Assembly: GCA_040880365.1 (NCBI GenBank)
Contig: JBBDIO010000301.1
Span: forward strand, 1 to 10,342
Reading direction: 5' to 3'
Source of the DNA: JBBDIO01 sp040880365
GTDB taxonomy: Bacteria > Chloroflexota > Anaerolineae > Caldilineales > Caldilineaceae
Length of the DNA stretch: 10,342 bases
Part shown: positions 1 to 7,037 of the stretch, piece after piece
How positions within the stretch are numbered: position 1 is the stretch's first letter
Layout of the letters: each line of letters opens with the position of its first letter
Made by a program: the position numbers and the translations under genes
The notes under the pieces: model-generated
Database searches by the model: none
Told to the model about the DNA's origin: nothing
What the model saw: the letters and a program-made list of their open reading frames with translations, nothing else

Positions 1-1
1 C

Positions 2-193
2 GACTGGGCCGTTGCGGTACGCACGGAAACCATCGCGGCCTGGAATGCCACCTACCGTGCCTATTGCGCCTATCTGGAAAACGACTCTATCGTGGAATAT
101 CGCGGCTACAAGGCGTCGGGCCTGAACCTGAGTGACGAAATCCTGAACAAGCTCTATCTGGAAAATGCCACGCGCATCTACCGTAACCTGTAG
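2..193 (+). CDS. C-terminal fragment of a probable amidohydrolase (amidohydrolase-2-like)
   Basis: An open frame runs in from the left edge and ends at TAG 191-193, giving 63 visible residues. The tail, which includes LSDEILNKLYLENATRIYRNL split around residues 43-63, resembles the end of amidohydrolase-2 (PF04909-like) metal-dependent TIM-barrel hydrolases. Those often finish with a helix of the form 'ILxKLYxxNAxRLY'. No catalytic residue lies in this part, so the family call rests on the C-terminal pattern alone. The gene converges on the PhyH-like gene, with a strong hairpin (202-253) between them. The coding call is good; the function is tentative. Confidence 0.55.
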   Translation, partial: DWAVAVRTETIAAWNATYRAYCAYLENDSIVEYRGYKASGLNLSDEILNKLYLENATRIYRNL

Positions 194-201
194 CTGCGCG
201 T

Positions 202-253
202 ACCAAACAAACAGAGCGGAGGCTCACCTTTGTCCCCGCCCTGTTTGTTTGGT
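202..253. terminator. Long inverted repeat between convergent genes, probable bidirectional terminator
   Basis: ACCAAACAAACAG (202-214) and CTGTTTGTTTGGT (241-253) are perfect 13-bp inverted copies. After one A/C mismatch the stem continues with GCGG (216-219) against CCGC (236-239), leaving a loop of about 16 nt. The left arm is A-rich and the right arm T-rich on each strand, so a transcript from either side would end in a U-rich arm. It sits 8 bp after the amidohydrolase stop (193) and 21 bp from the end of the PhyH gene (275), exactly where a shared terminator is expected. There is no separate long U-run beyond the stem. Confidence 0.75.
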
Positions 254-274
254 GCATGCCTTCGGTTTCAGCGT

Positions 275-1249
275 CTAGGCGCAGACCGGCGCTTTGCCGT
301 CCCACCGATTGAATACGAAATTCTGATGTTCATCGGCCATGCGCTGGCGCGTATCGTACCAAAGCTGCGCCCAGGTTTCTGCGTCGTGCAGCTCGCTCTC
401 TGGATTCTGGTGGCTGCGCGCCACAAAACCGGGGAACGCACCCCGCCCCGTGGCCTGCCCAATCGGGTTATAGCGCAGATCGAAACTCCAGCGGATATTG
501 TTGCTCACATTAGAAAGCGACGAATGATGGGTGCGGCGATGCAGAAAGAGCGCATCCCCCCGTTTCAAAGGCACAGGAATCGCCTGATCCTTCTGCAACA
601 GGGCATCGGGAATCGCCAAACCGCCGGGCACGCCGGGGCAGTGCGTCGTTATCCCTTCCCGGTGGCTATAGGGCACGATTTGCAACGGCCCCGCTTCGAT
701 AGGCGCATCCAACAGCGAAAACCAGACCGTGAGCATCTCGGTCTCGTCGGCTTCGGGCAACACCACCCCATTATCCTGGTGCCAGGGCGTCGCGCCCAGC
801 TGCACATTGCCCTTGGCGTCCTTGGGCGTCAGATGTTCCGGCGGTTTAATGCGCACATGTTGCACCGGATTAGAATAGATTTCCGGGCCGATAATAGATT
901 CCACTGCGTCTAGCAAACTCTCGTTGCACAGCGCGCGAAAGACTGCGGGGCCAACCCACATAGGCGTATCGTGGTGCACACCACCCTGGGGCAACGAAAA
1001 GTCAAAATAATTGGCGTGAACCTTACCGCTCTCCTGATAGATGCGGATCAGACGCTCGCCAAAAGGTAATTCCGCGTGGGTCGAAGTAATCTCCCCTTTG
1101 GCATACAGTTCCTCGGCGAGCCGGCCCAACACCCCTTTATATTCCTCGATAATGGGGTCCAGATCCGCCACCGGATCAAACAACCCCTCCACAATCAGAT
1201 AGCCCTGCTCCCGAAATTGCTGGACTTGTTCAGCACTCAACTGTCCCAT
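275..1249 (-). CDS. Phytanoyl-CoA dioxygenase (PhyH) family Fe(II)/2-oxoglutarate oxygenase
   Basis: A 324-residue protein, typical length for bacterial PhyH-family proteins. It opens with the usual helix 'LSAEQVQQFREQGYLIVEG'. The double-stranded beta-helix core carries the iron motif H157-x-D159 (in TPWHQDNG), a distal histidine at H242 (or H241, in THHSSLSN) and the 2-oxoglutarate-binding arginine R253 (in NIRWSFDLRY). All residues needed for a non-haem iron hydroxylase are therefore visible. The start at 1249 is chosen over an upstream one at 1366 because AAAGGAG lies 7 nt before it (complement of 1257-1263) and the longer version would overlap the upstream larA-like gene. It is last of three same-strand genes after the lactonase and LarA-like genes. 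No signal peptide, so cytoplasmic. The substrate is unknown; the family hydroxylates many small molecules besides phytanoyl-CoA. Confidence 0.9.
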   Translation of the reverse strand: MGQLSAEQVQQFREQGYLIVEGLFDPVADLDPIIEEYKGVLGRLAEELYAKGEITSTHAELPFGERLIRIYQESGKVHANYFDFSLPQGGVHHDTPMWVGPAVFRALCNESLLDAVESIIGPEIYSNPVQHVRIKPPEHLTPKDAKGNVQLGATPWHQDNGVVLPEADETEMLTVWFSLLDAPIEAGPLQIVPYSHREGITTHCPGVPGGLAIPDALLQKDQAIPVPLKRGDALFLHRRTHHSSLSNVSNNIRWSFDLRYNPIGQATGRGAFPGFVARSHQNPESELHDAETWAQLWYDTRQRMADEHQNFVFNRWDGKAPVCA

Positions 1250-1305
1250 GATTCTGCTCCTTTGAAGTAACCTCTGAGGTAATAAGTGGATATTGCGAAT
1301 CCCAG

Positions 1306-2598
1306 CTAGCCTGGAACACCTTGCGCAAGATAACCTACCGTCTGGGGACCTTCGGGCAACACACAAATACGCGGATTGCCGCCATACTCGACGCTTAGCT
1401 CGGCCAGCGTTTGTTCAATATTGCGTGTGGGGAGGAACAACGCATCGCGAATCTGAGCGTCGGTCAAACCATCACTGTATACATACACCTGGGCATGTTC
1501 CAGGATCTGGGCCTGGATCTGCACCTGCCACTGGTCCTGTTCGCCAAAATCGGGCGTATGCAGCATATCGAGCACGCCCCGCGCCGAAGCGCCGCGCCGT
1601 AACAGCTCGGCATACATACCGTGGTCGGGCAGACCATCCTCGCACGACCCCGCCATAATAATTGTGCCGCCGGGCCGCACAATCTTGCGCGCCGCGCTCA
1701 TGCCCTTCACACACTGATAGAGATTCTGATCCAGTGGATAGCCACTATTGGTTGTCACCACAATATCATAGGGCCGATCCACGGGCACCATCGATTGTTC
1801 TTGCACAAATGCGCAGCCTGCGGCGTGGGCCTCGCGCACATCCCCGGCAAAGACGCCGGTGATCGCCTTGTGCACGTTGAGCGTCACATTCAGAATGAGG
1901 GCCGGATTGGTCATACGCGCCACTTCCAGCATCTCTTCCCAGATGGGGTTGCCCTGGGTGATGCCCCAGATGGCATTCGGATGCTCAATCATGGCGACGC
2001 CGTGATTCGAGAGCACACTCTCCTGCCCGGCCAGCGCGGGCAAAACGCCCTTTGGTCCACCACTAAAGCCGGCAAAGAAGTGCGGCTCGATAAAGCCGGT
2101 GAGGATCTTCACATCGGCTTCCATATAGCGGCGATTGACGCGCACAGGATTACCCCGCTTTGTCACACCCAGGGGAACCAGCGCGCCATCGTCGAATGCA
2201 TTGTGCTGTTCACAGCGATACTTGTCTACAATTGCATCGCCCAGCATCTGCCGCAGCTCGGCGTCGGTCTGAGGACGGTGCGTGCCCAGCGCGTTGAGCA
2301 GAGTAATGTCTTCGGCGCGCACGCCCGCCGCCTCCAATGCCTGAATCAACACCGGCTGAATCCGGTCGTTGGGGGTTGCCCGCGTGATGTCGCTGTGGAC
2401 AATCACCACGCGATCTCCTGCCTTCACCAGCTCGGCGAGCGGCACCGTGCCAATCGGATTCGCCAGAGCAGCCTCGATTGCAGCCGCTTCATCGGCCAGG
2501 CCCGCCACAAAACGCGAATTCAAAACATGCGCCGCGTCGGGCACATCAATCCGCAGACCGTGTCGCCCATATGCCAATTCTACTTGTTTGCTCATCAT
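1306..2598 (-). CDS. LarA-family nickel-pincer 2-hydroxyacid racemase/epimerase (DUF2088)
   Basis: A 430-residue protein, close to the length of lactate racemase LarA. Family signatures appear in order: D70-ITR73-ATP (substrate site), LGTH107RP, EPH173FFAGFSGGPK183 (H173 ligand; K183 matches the lysine that binds the pyridinium-thiocarboxylate nickel cofactor), NH199, and YQ295CVK298G. From memory these correspond to LarA residues R75, H108, H174, K184, H200, Q295 and K298. The enzyme should therefore bind the nickel-pincer nucleotide and move a hydride at an alpha-hydroxy carbon. The family includes lactate and malate racemases and aldonate 2-epimerases; the lactonase next door favours a sugar acid, which is inference. 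Two ATGs are adjacent: AAAGGG lies 1 nt before the first and 4 nt before the second (2595), so the second may be the true start. The cofactor genes larB, larC and larE are not in the window. Confidence 0.9.
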   Translation of the reverse strand: MMSKQVELAYGRHGLRIDVPDAAHVLNSRFVAGLADEAAAIEAALANPIGTVPLAELVKAGDRVVIVHSDITRATPNDRIQPVLIQALEAAGVRAEDITLLNALGTHRPQTDAELRQMLGDAIVDKYRCEQHNAFDDGALVPLGVTKRGNPVRVNRRYMEADVKILTGFIEPHFFAGFSGGPKGVLPALAGQESVLSNHGVAMIEHPNAIWGITQGNPIWEEMLEVARMTNPALILNVTLNVHKAITGVFAGDVREAHAAGCAFVQEQSMVPVDRPYDIVVTTNSGYPLDQNLYQCVKGMSAARKIVRPGGTIIMAGSCEDGLPDHGMYAELLRRGASARGVLDMLHTPDFGEQDQWQVQIQAQILEHAQVYVYSDGLTDAQIRDALFLPTRNIEQTLAELSVEYGGNPRICVLPEGPQTVGYLAQGVPG

Positions 2599-2644
2599 AC
2601 CCTTTTCAAAACGGTTACACTGCGAAGTTTAGACTCAGTCATTT

Positions 2645-2677
2645 CCTGCAAATACCCTGCAAATGCCCTGCAACTTC
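2645..2677. repeat. Three 11-bp direct repeats upstream of the LarA-like gene
   Basis: CCTGCAAATAC (2645-2655), CCTGCAAATGC (2656-2666) and CCTGCAACTTC (2667-2677) follow each other without gaps. On the coding strand of the flanking genes the shared core reads TTTGCAGG or TTGCAGG. The spacing is about one helical turn, so all copies face the same side of the DNA. The array lies in the 112-bp lactonase/LarA spacer, about 50-80 bp before the LarA-like start. It could be an operator or a slippage relic. Confidence 0.85.
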
Positions 2678-2710
2678 AGAGGTAGGCACGTCTCAACTAG
2701 CGAATATAGG

Positions 2711-3565
2711 CTAGCGGATTTGCGAATGGTATTCGGGCACACCCTGAATGCCCAGACGCAGGCGGTAGAGCGCGCCGGCAGTGTCGCCATTTTCGGCGCG
2801 GTCATGCCCGCCCGCGGTCGTAATATACATATCCTTATAGTCAGGACCACCAAAAATCACGCTGGAAATCTTCTTGGTGGGCATATCCACGCACATGGCC
2901 TCTGTGCCATCGGGCGCATAGCGCATCAGGCACCAGCCATCCCAGCGCGCCGACCATACATAGCCTTCGGCATCCACCGTCATGCCATCGGGAATCCCCG
3001 GTTCGTCACTCAGATCCACAAAAACCCGGCGATTGGAAAGCTCGCCCGTCGCCTGATCATAGTCGAAGTAATAGATTTTCTTGTCCAGTGAAACCGAATA
3101 ATAGAGACCGGTGCGGTCGGGGGTCAGACCCATCCCATTAGAGATATTGACCTCTTCCACCACACGCGTCAGCGTGCGATCCGGGTCCAGCCGGTAGAGC
3201 GTGCCCAGCCGATCGCCCGCGGGCATGGTGCCACAGAAAACCCGCCCACCTACATCCGCAAACACATCGTTAAACCGAGAATCTTGCTCGCCGTCGATTT
3301 CCTCCAGAATGGTAGTCAGCTGCCCGTCGCGCAGAATTTTCACCGCGCCCCGCGCCATAAACAACAATAGCGCGCCGTCATCCTGGATGGTGAAGCCGCC
3401 CACCACATCGCCGGAATAGAACTGCTCATGTTCGCCGCGCTTGGGGTCATAGCGAAACATACGCCCCTGGGGAATATCCGCCCAATAGAGCCGTTCTTCG
3501 GCAGGATGCCACAGCGGACCTTCCCCGGTGACACATGCGTAGTCGGCGATTAGCTCTAATTTCAT
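2711..3565 (-). CDS. SMP-30/gluconolactonase family lactone hydrolase
   Basis: A 284-residue six-bladed beta-propeller of normal family length. The divalent-metal and active-site residues are visible at the expected places: E15 (TGEGPLWHP), N99 with D100 (SRFNDVFAD), N143 (ISNGMGLTPD) and the general base D193 (IPDGMTVD). Members hydrolyse aldono-1,4- or 1,5-lactones to aldonic acids; others act on different esters or lactones. The start at 3565 is well supported by AGGAGGAG 7 nt upstream (complement of 3573-3580). No signal peptide, so cytoplasmic. It is first of the leftward three-gene set and is followed by a LarA-like enzyme, which suggests lactone opening followed by inversion of the alpha carbon. 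The exact lactone cannot be read from sequence. Confidence 0.9.
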   Translation of the reverse strand: MKLELIADYACVTGEGPLWHPAEERLYWADIPQGRMFRYDPKRGEHEQFYSGDVVGGFTIQDDGALLLFMARGAVKILRDGQLTTILEEIDGEQDSRFNDVFADVGGRVFCGTMPAGDRLGTLYRLDPDRTLTRVVEEVNISNGMGLTPDRTGLYYSVSLDKKIYYFDYDQATGELSNRRVFVDLSDEPGIPDGMTVDAEGYVWSARWDGWCLMRYAPDGTEAMCVDMPTKKISSVIFGGPDYKDMYITTAGGHDRAENGDTAGALYRLRLGIQGVPEYHSQIR

Positions 3566-3752
3566 GATTAAACTCCTCCTATATACAGGTGGGTACTATT
3601 GTTGGGATATTTGATGGATACTGCGATTGGGCGTTTGGCTGGTATTTAGCACACTATCGGCTCCACGGCGCTGGGCACGCGAACCTTTAGAGAAACACTA
3701 GACCCAAACGCATAAATCTATCCGCAGATATGGTAAATTATGACGCAAAACT

Positions 3753-3772
3753 CCAGAGTAAACCAGAGTAAA
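3753..3772. repeat. Two tandem 10-bp repeats
   Basis: CCAGAGTAAA occurs twice without a gap (3753-3762 and 3763-3772), in the AT-rich part of the divergent region. It is exact, but short enough to be a simple slippage duplication. Confidence 0.8.
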
Positions 3773-3843
3773 TATGAACGGACCATGCGCATCGTTTGAA
3801 TTTGCTGGGAGAATTCGTGAGGAAATGGGCAGATTTCGGAACG

Positions 3844-3891
3844 GTTGTGGCACATAACAGTAGTGGTGCATAGCGGTTGTGGCACATATAG
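3844..3891. repeat. Three 16-bp repeats with palindromic TGTGGCACA cores
   Basis: Units are GTTGTGGCACATAACA (3844-3859), GTAGTGGTGCATAGCG (3860-3875) and GTTGTGGCACATATAG (3876-3891). Units 1 and 3 share CGGTTGTGGCACATA exactly if one base pair of leading context is counted (3842-3856 and 3874-3888). Each contains the odd-centred palindrome TGTGGCACA (3847-3855, 3879-3887); the middle copy is degenerate. The outer palindromes are 32 bp apart, about three helical turns. This is operator-like, lying about 280 bp from the lactonase start and 200 bp before the rightward promoter candidate. Confidence 0.8.
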
Positions 3892-4061
3892 CCTGGCTTT
3901 TTTCGCGTGTCGATAATCCATCGGGCAGGGAGCCACGCAGTAAGCGACAGTGATTATTTAACTGTAAACAGATTCTGCGGCCTTGTCAACCGGACACCAA
4001 TGCAAAAACCGGCATATCTTTCCACGACGACCAGCCTTGTACAGCCCTATGCGTCACCTGC

Positions 4062-4089
4062 TTGCCGCCCCCGCCCAACGCGGTATAAT
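4062..4089 (+). promoter_or_regulatory. Sigma-70-type promoter candidate for the isomerase-sulfatase genes
   Basis: TATAAT (4084-4089) is a perfect -10 box in an otherwise GC-rich stretch. TTGCCG (4062-4067) is a fair -35 box, 16 bp away. Transcription would start near 4096 and give a leader of about 150 nt before the ATG at 4246. The perfect -10 makes this the best promoter in the window, but it is a motif match only. Confidence 0.5.
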
Positions 4090-4097
4090 GGAGCGAG

Positions 4098-4117
4098 CCT
4101 GCTTCCCACGGGGCAGG
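4098..4117 (+). promoter_or_regulatory. Hairpin at the 5' end of the predicted leader
   Basis: CCTGCTTC (4098-4105) pairs with GGGGCAGG (4110-4117), including two G-U pairs, around the loop CCAC. It starts within a few bases of the predicted transcription start, where hairpins often protect a message from 5' decay. It could also form by chance in GC-rich DNA. Confidence 0.4.
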
Positions 4118-4141
4118 TATCGAACCAACACGATTCAGCGC

Positions 4142-4165
4142 CATTTACCACGTCATTTACCACAC
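4142..4165. repeat. Two 12-bp repeats in the predicted leader
   Basis: CATTTACCACGT (4142-4153) and CATTTACCACAC (4154-4165) share their first ten bases. They lie downstream of the predicted promoter and about 80 bp before the isomerase start, so an operator here would act as a roadblock. There is no other sign of function. Confidence 0.75.
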
Positions 4166-4245
4166 CGTCACGTCCAGTTCTGTTGACCGCGCCCCTGGCG
4201 TGTGCCAGCGGCGCGTGACCCCATGCACAGAAAGCAACCACACCC

Positions 4246-5076
4246 ATGACCTATCCACTCGCCTATAGCACACTGGGCAGTCCCGATTGGACCTTTGCCC
4301 ACACCGTAGAGCAGGCGGCTGCCAACGGGTATCAGGCGCTGGAAGTTCGCGTCTACAATGGCGAAATCATCCCGCCCACATTGCCCGCCGCCGAGATTGC
4401 CCAAATTCGCGCCACATTAGAGGCCCACAACGTTGGTATCGTCGCGCTGGGGCTTTCGACGCGCTTCAACGCACCCGATGCCGCTACCCGGCGTCAAAAT
4501 GTAGACGATCTGCGCCAGTATATTGCGCTGGCCGATGCGCTGGATTGCCCGATGGTGCGCACCTTTGGCGGTGAACCCCAGCCCGGCTCCTCGCTCGACG
4601 AGGTGGTCACCTGGGTCGCAGAGGCACTGAACGAATGTGCACCGTGGGCCGAACAGCATGGCATTGGCATCTTGCTGGAAACCCACGACGCCTTCGCGCG
4701 CAGCGAAATCGTTGCCCGCGCCCTGGCACAAATCCCATCCACCAGCGTGGGCGCCGTCTGGGATGTGCACCATCCCTATCGCATGGGCGAAACCATCGAC
4801 CAGGTATGGGCAAACATTGGGCCGCGCGTCAAACACATCCACATGAAGGATGCGACGCAACGCCCCGATGGCACCTGGCAACTTGTGCCGATGGGCGAAG
4901 GAGAAGTGCCCTGCCGTGCGATTCTGGCGCGCCTCTATGCCGAAGACTACGCGGGCGCAATCAGTGCCGAATGGGAAAAGAAGTGGCATCCCGAAATTGC
5001 CGAACCCGAAGTCGCCATGCCCCAACACGCCCAGGTCCTGCGCCAGTGGATGGCAGAGATCGAGAAGTCCGGCTAG
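4246..5076 (+). CDS. Sugar-phosphate isomerase/epimerase-like TIM barrel (xylose-isomerase-like, AP2Ec)
   Basis: A 276-residue protein of the xylose-isomerase-like TIM-barrel superfamily (PF01261), typical length. The four-ligand metal site can be traced: E145 (GILLETHD), D173 (AVWDVHHP) with H176 beside it, H199 (VKHIHMKD) and E242 (SAEWEKKW). Members include inosose dehydratases, tagatose/psicose 3-epimerases, hydroxypyruvate isomerases and many uncharacterised sugar enzymes; I cannot choose among them. The ATG at 4246 lacks a clear Shine-Dalgarno sequence, only weak AGAAAG about 13 nt upstream, so it may be poorly translated or start otherwise; the N-terminal strand MTYPLAYSTLGSP fits a family start. 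The stop is 13 bp before the sulfatase ATG, so the two are almost certainly co-transcribed. No signal peptide; cytoplasmic. Confidence 0.9.
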   Translation: MTYPLAYSTLGSPDWTFAHTVEQAAANGYQALEVRVYNGEIIPPTLPAAEIAQIRATLEAHNVGIVALGLSTRFNAPDAATRRQNVDDLRQYIALADALDCPMVRTFGGEPQPGSSLDEVVTWVAEALNECAPWAEQHGIGILLETHDAFARSEIVARALAQIPSTSVGAVWDVHHPYRMGETIDQVWANIGPRVKHIHMKDATQRPDGTWQLVPMGEGEVPCRAILARLYAEDYAGAISAEWEKKWHPEIAEPEVAMPQHAQVLRQWMAEIEKSG

Positions 5077-5089
5077 AGGAAACCTGATC

Positions 5090-6565
5090 ATGCAACCGAC
5101 CAATTTTCTGTTCATCTGCTCCGACGAACACCAGCGCAACATCACAGGTTGCTACGGCAATCCCCACGCCCACACGCCCCATATGGATGCACTGGCCGCG
5201 CGCGGTGTGCGTTTCGACCATGCCTATACACCCTCGCCCATCTGCGTGCCGGCGCGCGCCGCACTGGCGTCGGGCCAACCAATCCATGCCACCGGGCACT
5301 GGGACAACGCCTTTCCCTATACCGGCACGCCCCGGGGCTGGGGACATCACCTGGCGGCAAACGGCTTTGTGATGGACTCCATCGGCAAGCTCCATTTTCG
5401 CAAGGCCGAAGATGATAACGGCTTTCGCAACGAAGTCGATGCCATGTATGTGGCCGAAGGCATCGGCGAGGTCGTCAGTTGTTTGCGCGCCCGCGCGCCC
5501 CACCGCGGTGGTCGCAAAGGCGTGATCAGCGCCGGCCCCGGAGAATCACCCTATCTGGACTATGATCGCCGGATTGCCCAGCAGGCCGCAACCTGGCTGG
5601 CAGATCACGCCAACGCAGACGGAAAAAGCCACGACGCGCCGCCCTGGGCCTTGTTCGTCTCATTTGTCAATCCCCATCCCCCATTCAAAGCCCCGCCCGA
5701 ACTATATGCCAAATATGACCACGCAGCCCTGCCCCTGCCCCACCAGTGGCAACAATCCGATTGGCCCGAACATTCTGCCTTCGACTACTTCCGCCAATAT
5801 TTTGGCTGGCAGGAGCCGATTGCCGAAGCCGATTTGCGCCGCGTGCTGGCGACCTACTACGCCCAGTGCGAATTTGTCGACCAGCAGGTAGGCAGGTTGC
5901 TCGCCGCACTGGAACGCCAGGGTCTAGCGGAGAACACACGCGTCATCTATACCAGTGACCACGGCGCCATGCTGGGCGCGCGCGGGCTTTTTGGCAAGTT
6001 CAGTCTCTACGACGAAGCTGCGGCCATCCCGCTCATCCTGGCCGGCCCCGATATTCCCCAGGGCAAAGTGGTCAAGACGCCTGTGAGTCTGTTGGACTGT
6101 GGCCCGACTGTCGTGGAAGCATTGGGCTGTCCGCCCCAGTCCGCAGATCTCCCCGGCGAGTCACTGCTACAGATTGCGACCGCACCGGATCGCCCACGCT
6201 ACGTGCTCAGCGAATACCATGCGGCAGGCTCGTTGCATGGCGCATTCATGCTCAGCGACGGTCACTATAAATACAATCACTATGTACACATGCCGCCCCA
6301 GCTCTTTGACCTGCACGCCGACCCCGCCGAGCTGGTCAACCGTGCCGACGATCCCGCCTATGCGCCCCACCTGGCGCGCATGGATGCCGAACTGCGTCGC
6401 CGCCTGGATCCCCTGGCGATTGATGCCCGTGCCAAAGCCGACCAGCTCGCCAAAGTCGAAGAACATGGGGGCGAAGCCGCGGTGCTCGCGCGCGGCCTCA
6501 GCAACTCGCCCATTCCTGGCCAGGCGCCCGTCTTCACGCGCAATCTCAAGGCGACCGAAACGTAG
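5090..6565 (+). CDS. Cytoplasmic type I sulfatase (Cys-type, formylglycine-dependent)
   Basis: A 491-residue protein of the alkaline-phosphatase/sulfatase superfamily. It starts directly with the first core strand (NFLFICSDEH, metal ligand D12), so there is no export signal. The sulfatase signature C52-V-P-A-R56 is present; C52 should become formylglycine, and the oxygen-dependent FGE enzyme usually does this for Cys types. Other core residues are K100 and H102 (GKLHF), D290-H291 (TSDHG, metal site) and K303 (GKFSLYDEAAAIPLI, the usual substrate-sulfate lysine). The C-terminal motif QLFDLHADPAELVN is typical of the family. The start at 5090 is set by GAGGA at 5076-5080, which overlaps the isomerase stop; a reading frame extending up to 4850 is an overlap artefact. 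The substrate is a small sulfate ester that must enter the cell. Phosphonate monoester hydrolases share this fold and are a lesser alternative. Confidence 0.92.
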   Translation: MQPTNFLFICSDEHQRNITGCYGNPHAHTPHMDALAARGVRFDHAYTPSPICVPARAALASGQPIHATGHWDNAFPYTGTPRGWGHHLAANGFVMDSIGKLHFRKAEDDNGFRNEVDAMYVAEGIGEVVSCLRARAPHRGGRKGVISAGPGESPYLDYDRRIAQQAATWLADHANADGKSHDAPPWALFVSFVNPHPPFKAPPELYAKYDHAALPLPHQWQQSDWPEHSAFDYFRQYFGWQEPIAEADLRRVLATYYAQCEFVDQQVGRLLAALERQGLAENTRVIYTSDHGAMLGARGLFGKFSLYDEAAAIPLILAGPDIPQGKVVKTPVSLLDCGPTVVEALGCPPQSADLPGESLLQIATAPDRPRYVLSEYHAAGSLHGAFMLSDGHYKYNHYVHMPPQLFDLHADPAELVNRADDPAYAPHLARMDAELRRRLDPLAIDARAKADQLAKVEEHGGEAAVLARGLSNSPIPGQAPVFTRNLKATET

Positions 6566-6566
6566 T

Positions 6567-6868
6567 CCTGTCGGAAAAACGGTAATTTGACAGAACCTGC
6601 GAAGGACTCTATCCTTATCTGTATTGAGCGCTGTGGGGCAACTGCCCCATGTGTCGTACTTTCGCAAGCGGCGCACGATACTTCTGAATACCTCAAGCCG
6701 CCTCGGCTTCCCAGCGTGGGGATTGTCGGGCCGTCGAATGTGGCTGGCCTCTTAACCTAACTCGGCAAAATCACTCGACCACCAGATCGTTCGAGTGGCG
6801 GTTTCTCTCTTCCAATCCAGATACCCTTGGCAAAAGCCACGGTCCACAACACTGCGCATTCCGACAGG
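6567..6868. repeat. 302-bp segment bracketed by 10-bp inverted repeats
   Basis: CCTGTCGGAA (6567-6576) and TTCCGACAGG (6859-6868) are exact inverted copies. The left copy begins one base after the sulfatase stop codon. The right copy also extends to match, in inverse, AGAACCTG at 6592-6599. The shape recalls a small non-autonomous element, but I see no target-site duplication and no transposase, and chance or an old rearrangement is equally possible. Confidence 0.35.
6634..6649 (+). terminator. Possible weak terminator after the sulfatase gene
   Basis: TGGGGC (6634-6639) and GCCCCA (6644-6649) form a perfect 6-bp GC-rich stem with loop AACT, 69 bp after the sulfatase stop. A second perfect hairpin, AAGCCG/CGGCTT, follows at 6695-6709. 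Neither has a proper T-run, so termination would be inefficient or Rho-assisted. Confidence 0.35.
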
Positions 6869-7037
6869 TTCTCAACTCCGCACGCCCTCAATATGGCAAC
6901 CGGCTCATGCGGCAAAGCTCTAATGAGAATCGCAGAATCTCGGTGATGTCGCGAAATATTGGCTGGTAGAATATTGCGTGGCATATCAGTGGTGAAAATA
7001 TCCTGGCGAAATATCAGCAACACCTGGATTGAGGCTA

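Larger units (their letters stand above)
3566..4245. other. Divergent intergenic control region (680 bp)
   Basis: It separates the leftward lactonase gene from the rightward isomerase gene and holds no convincing gene. The part at about 3570-3960 is AT-richer than the coding DNA. It contains two 10-bp direct repeats (3753-3772), three 16-bp repeats with palindromic cores (3844-3891), a promoter candidate (4062-4089), a hairpin (4098-4117) and two 12-bp repeats (4142-4165). I could not find a convincing leftward promoter, though one must exist unless transcription reads in. Confidence 0.75.

Noticed and set aside
1250..1366. Longer N-terminus for the PhyH gene starting at 1366
   Set aside because: It would overlap the LarA-like gene by about 60 bp and add residues unlike the family, whereas the start at 1249 has AAAGGAG at ideal spacing.
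1621..2685. 354-codon plus-strand open frame opposite the LarA-like gene
   Set aside because: It mirrors a gene with all LarA catalytic residues, has no recognisable domain and no ribosome binding site; GC-rich codon use keeps the antisense frame open.
4111..4130. On the minus strand GGTTCGATACC looks like a tRNA T-arm
   Set aside because: One T-stem pair fails, and no matching acceptor 5' strand, anticodon arm or D-arm was found at the right distance, so this is not a tRNA or tmRNA end.
4088..4186. Short upstream frame of about 31 codons in the isomerase leader
   Set aside because: Its ATG overlaps the -10 box and would precede the predicted transcription start; no ribosome binding site.
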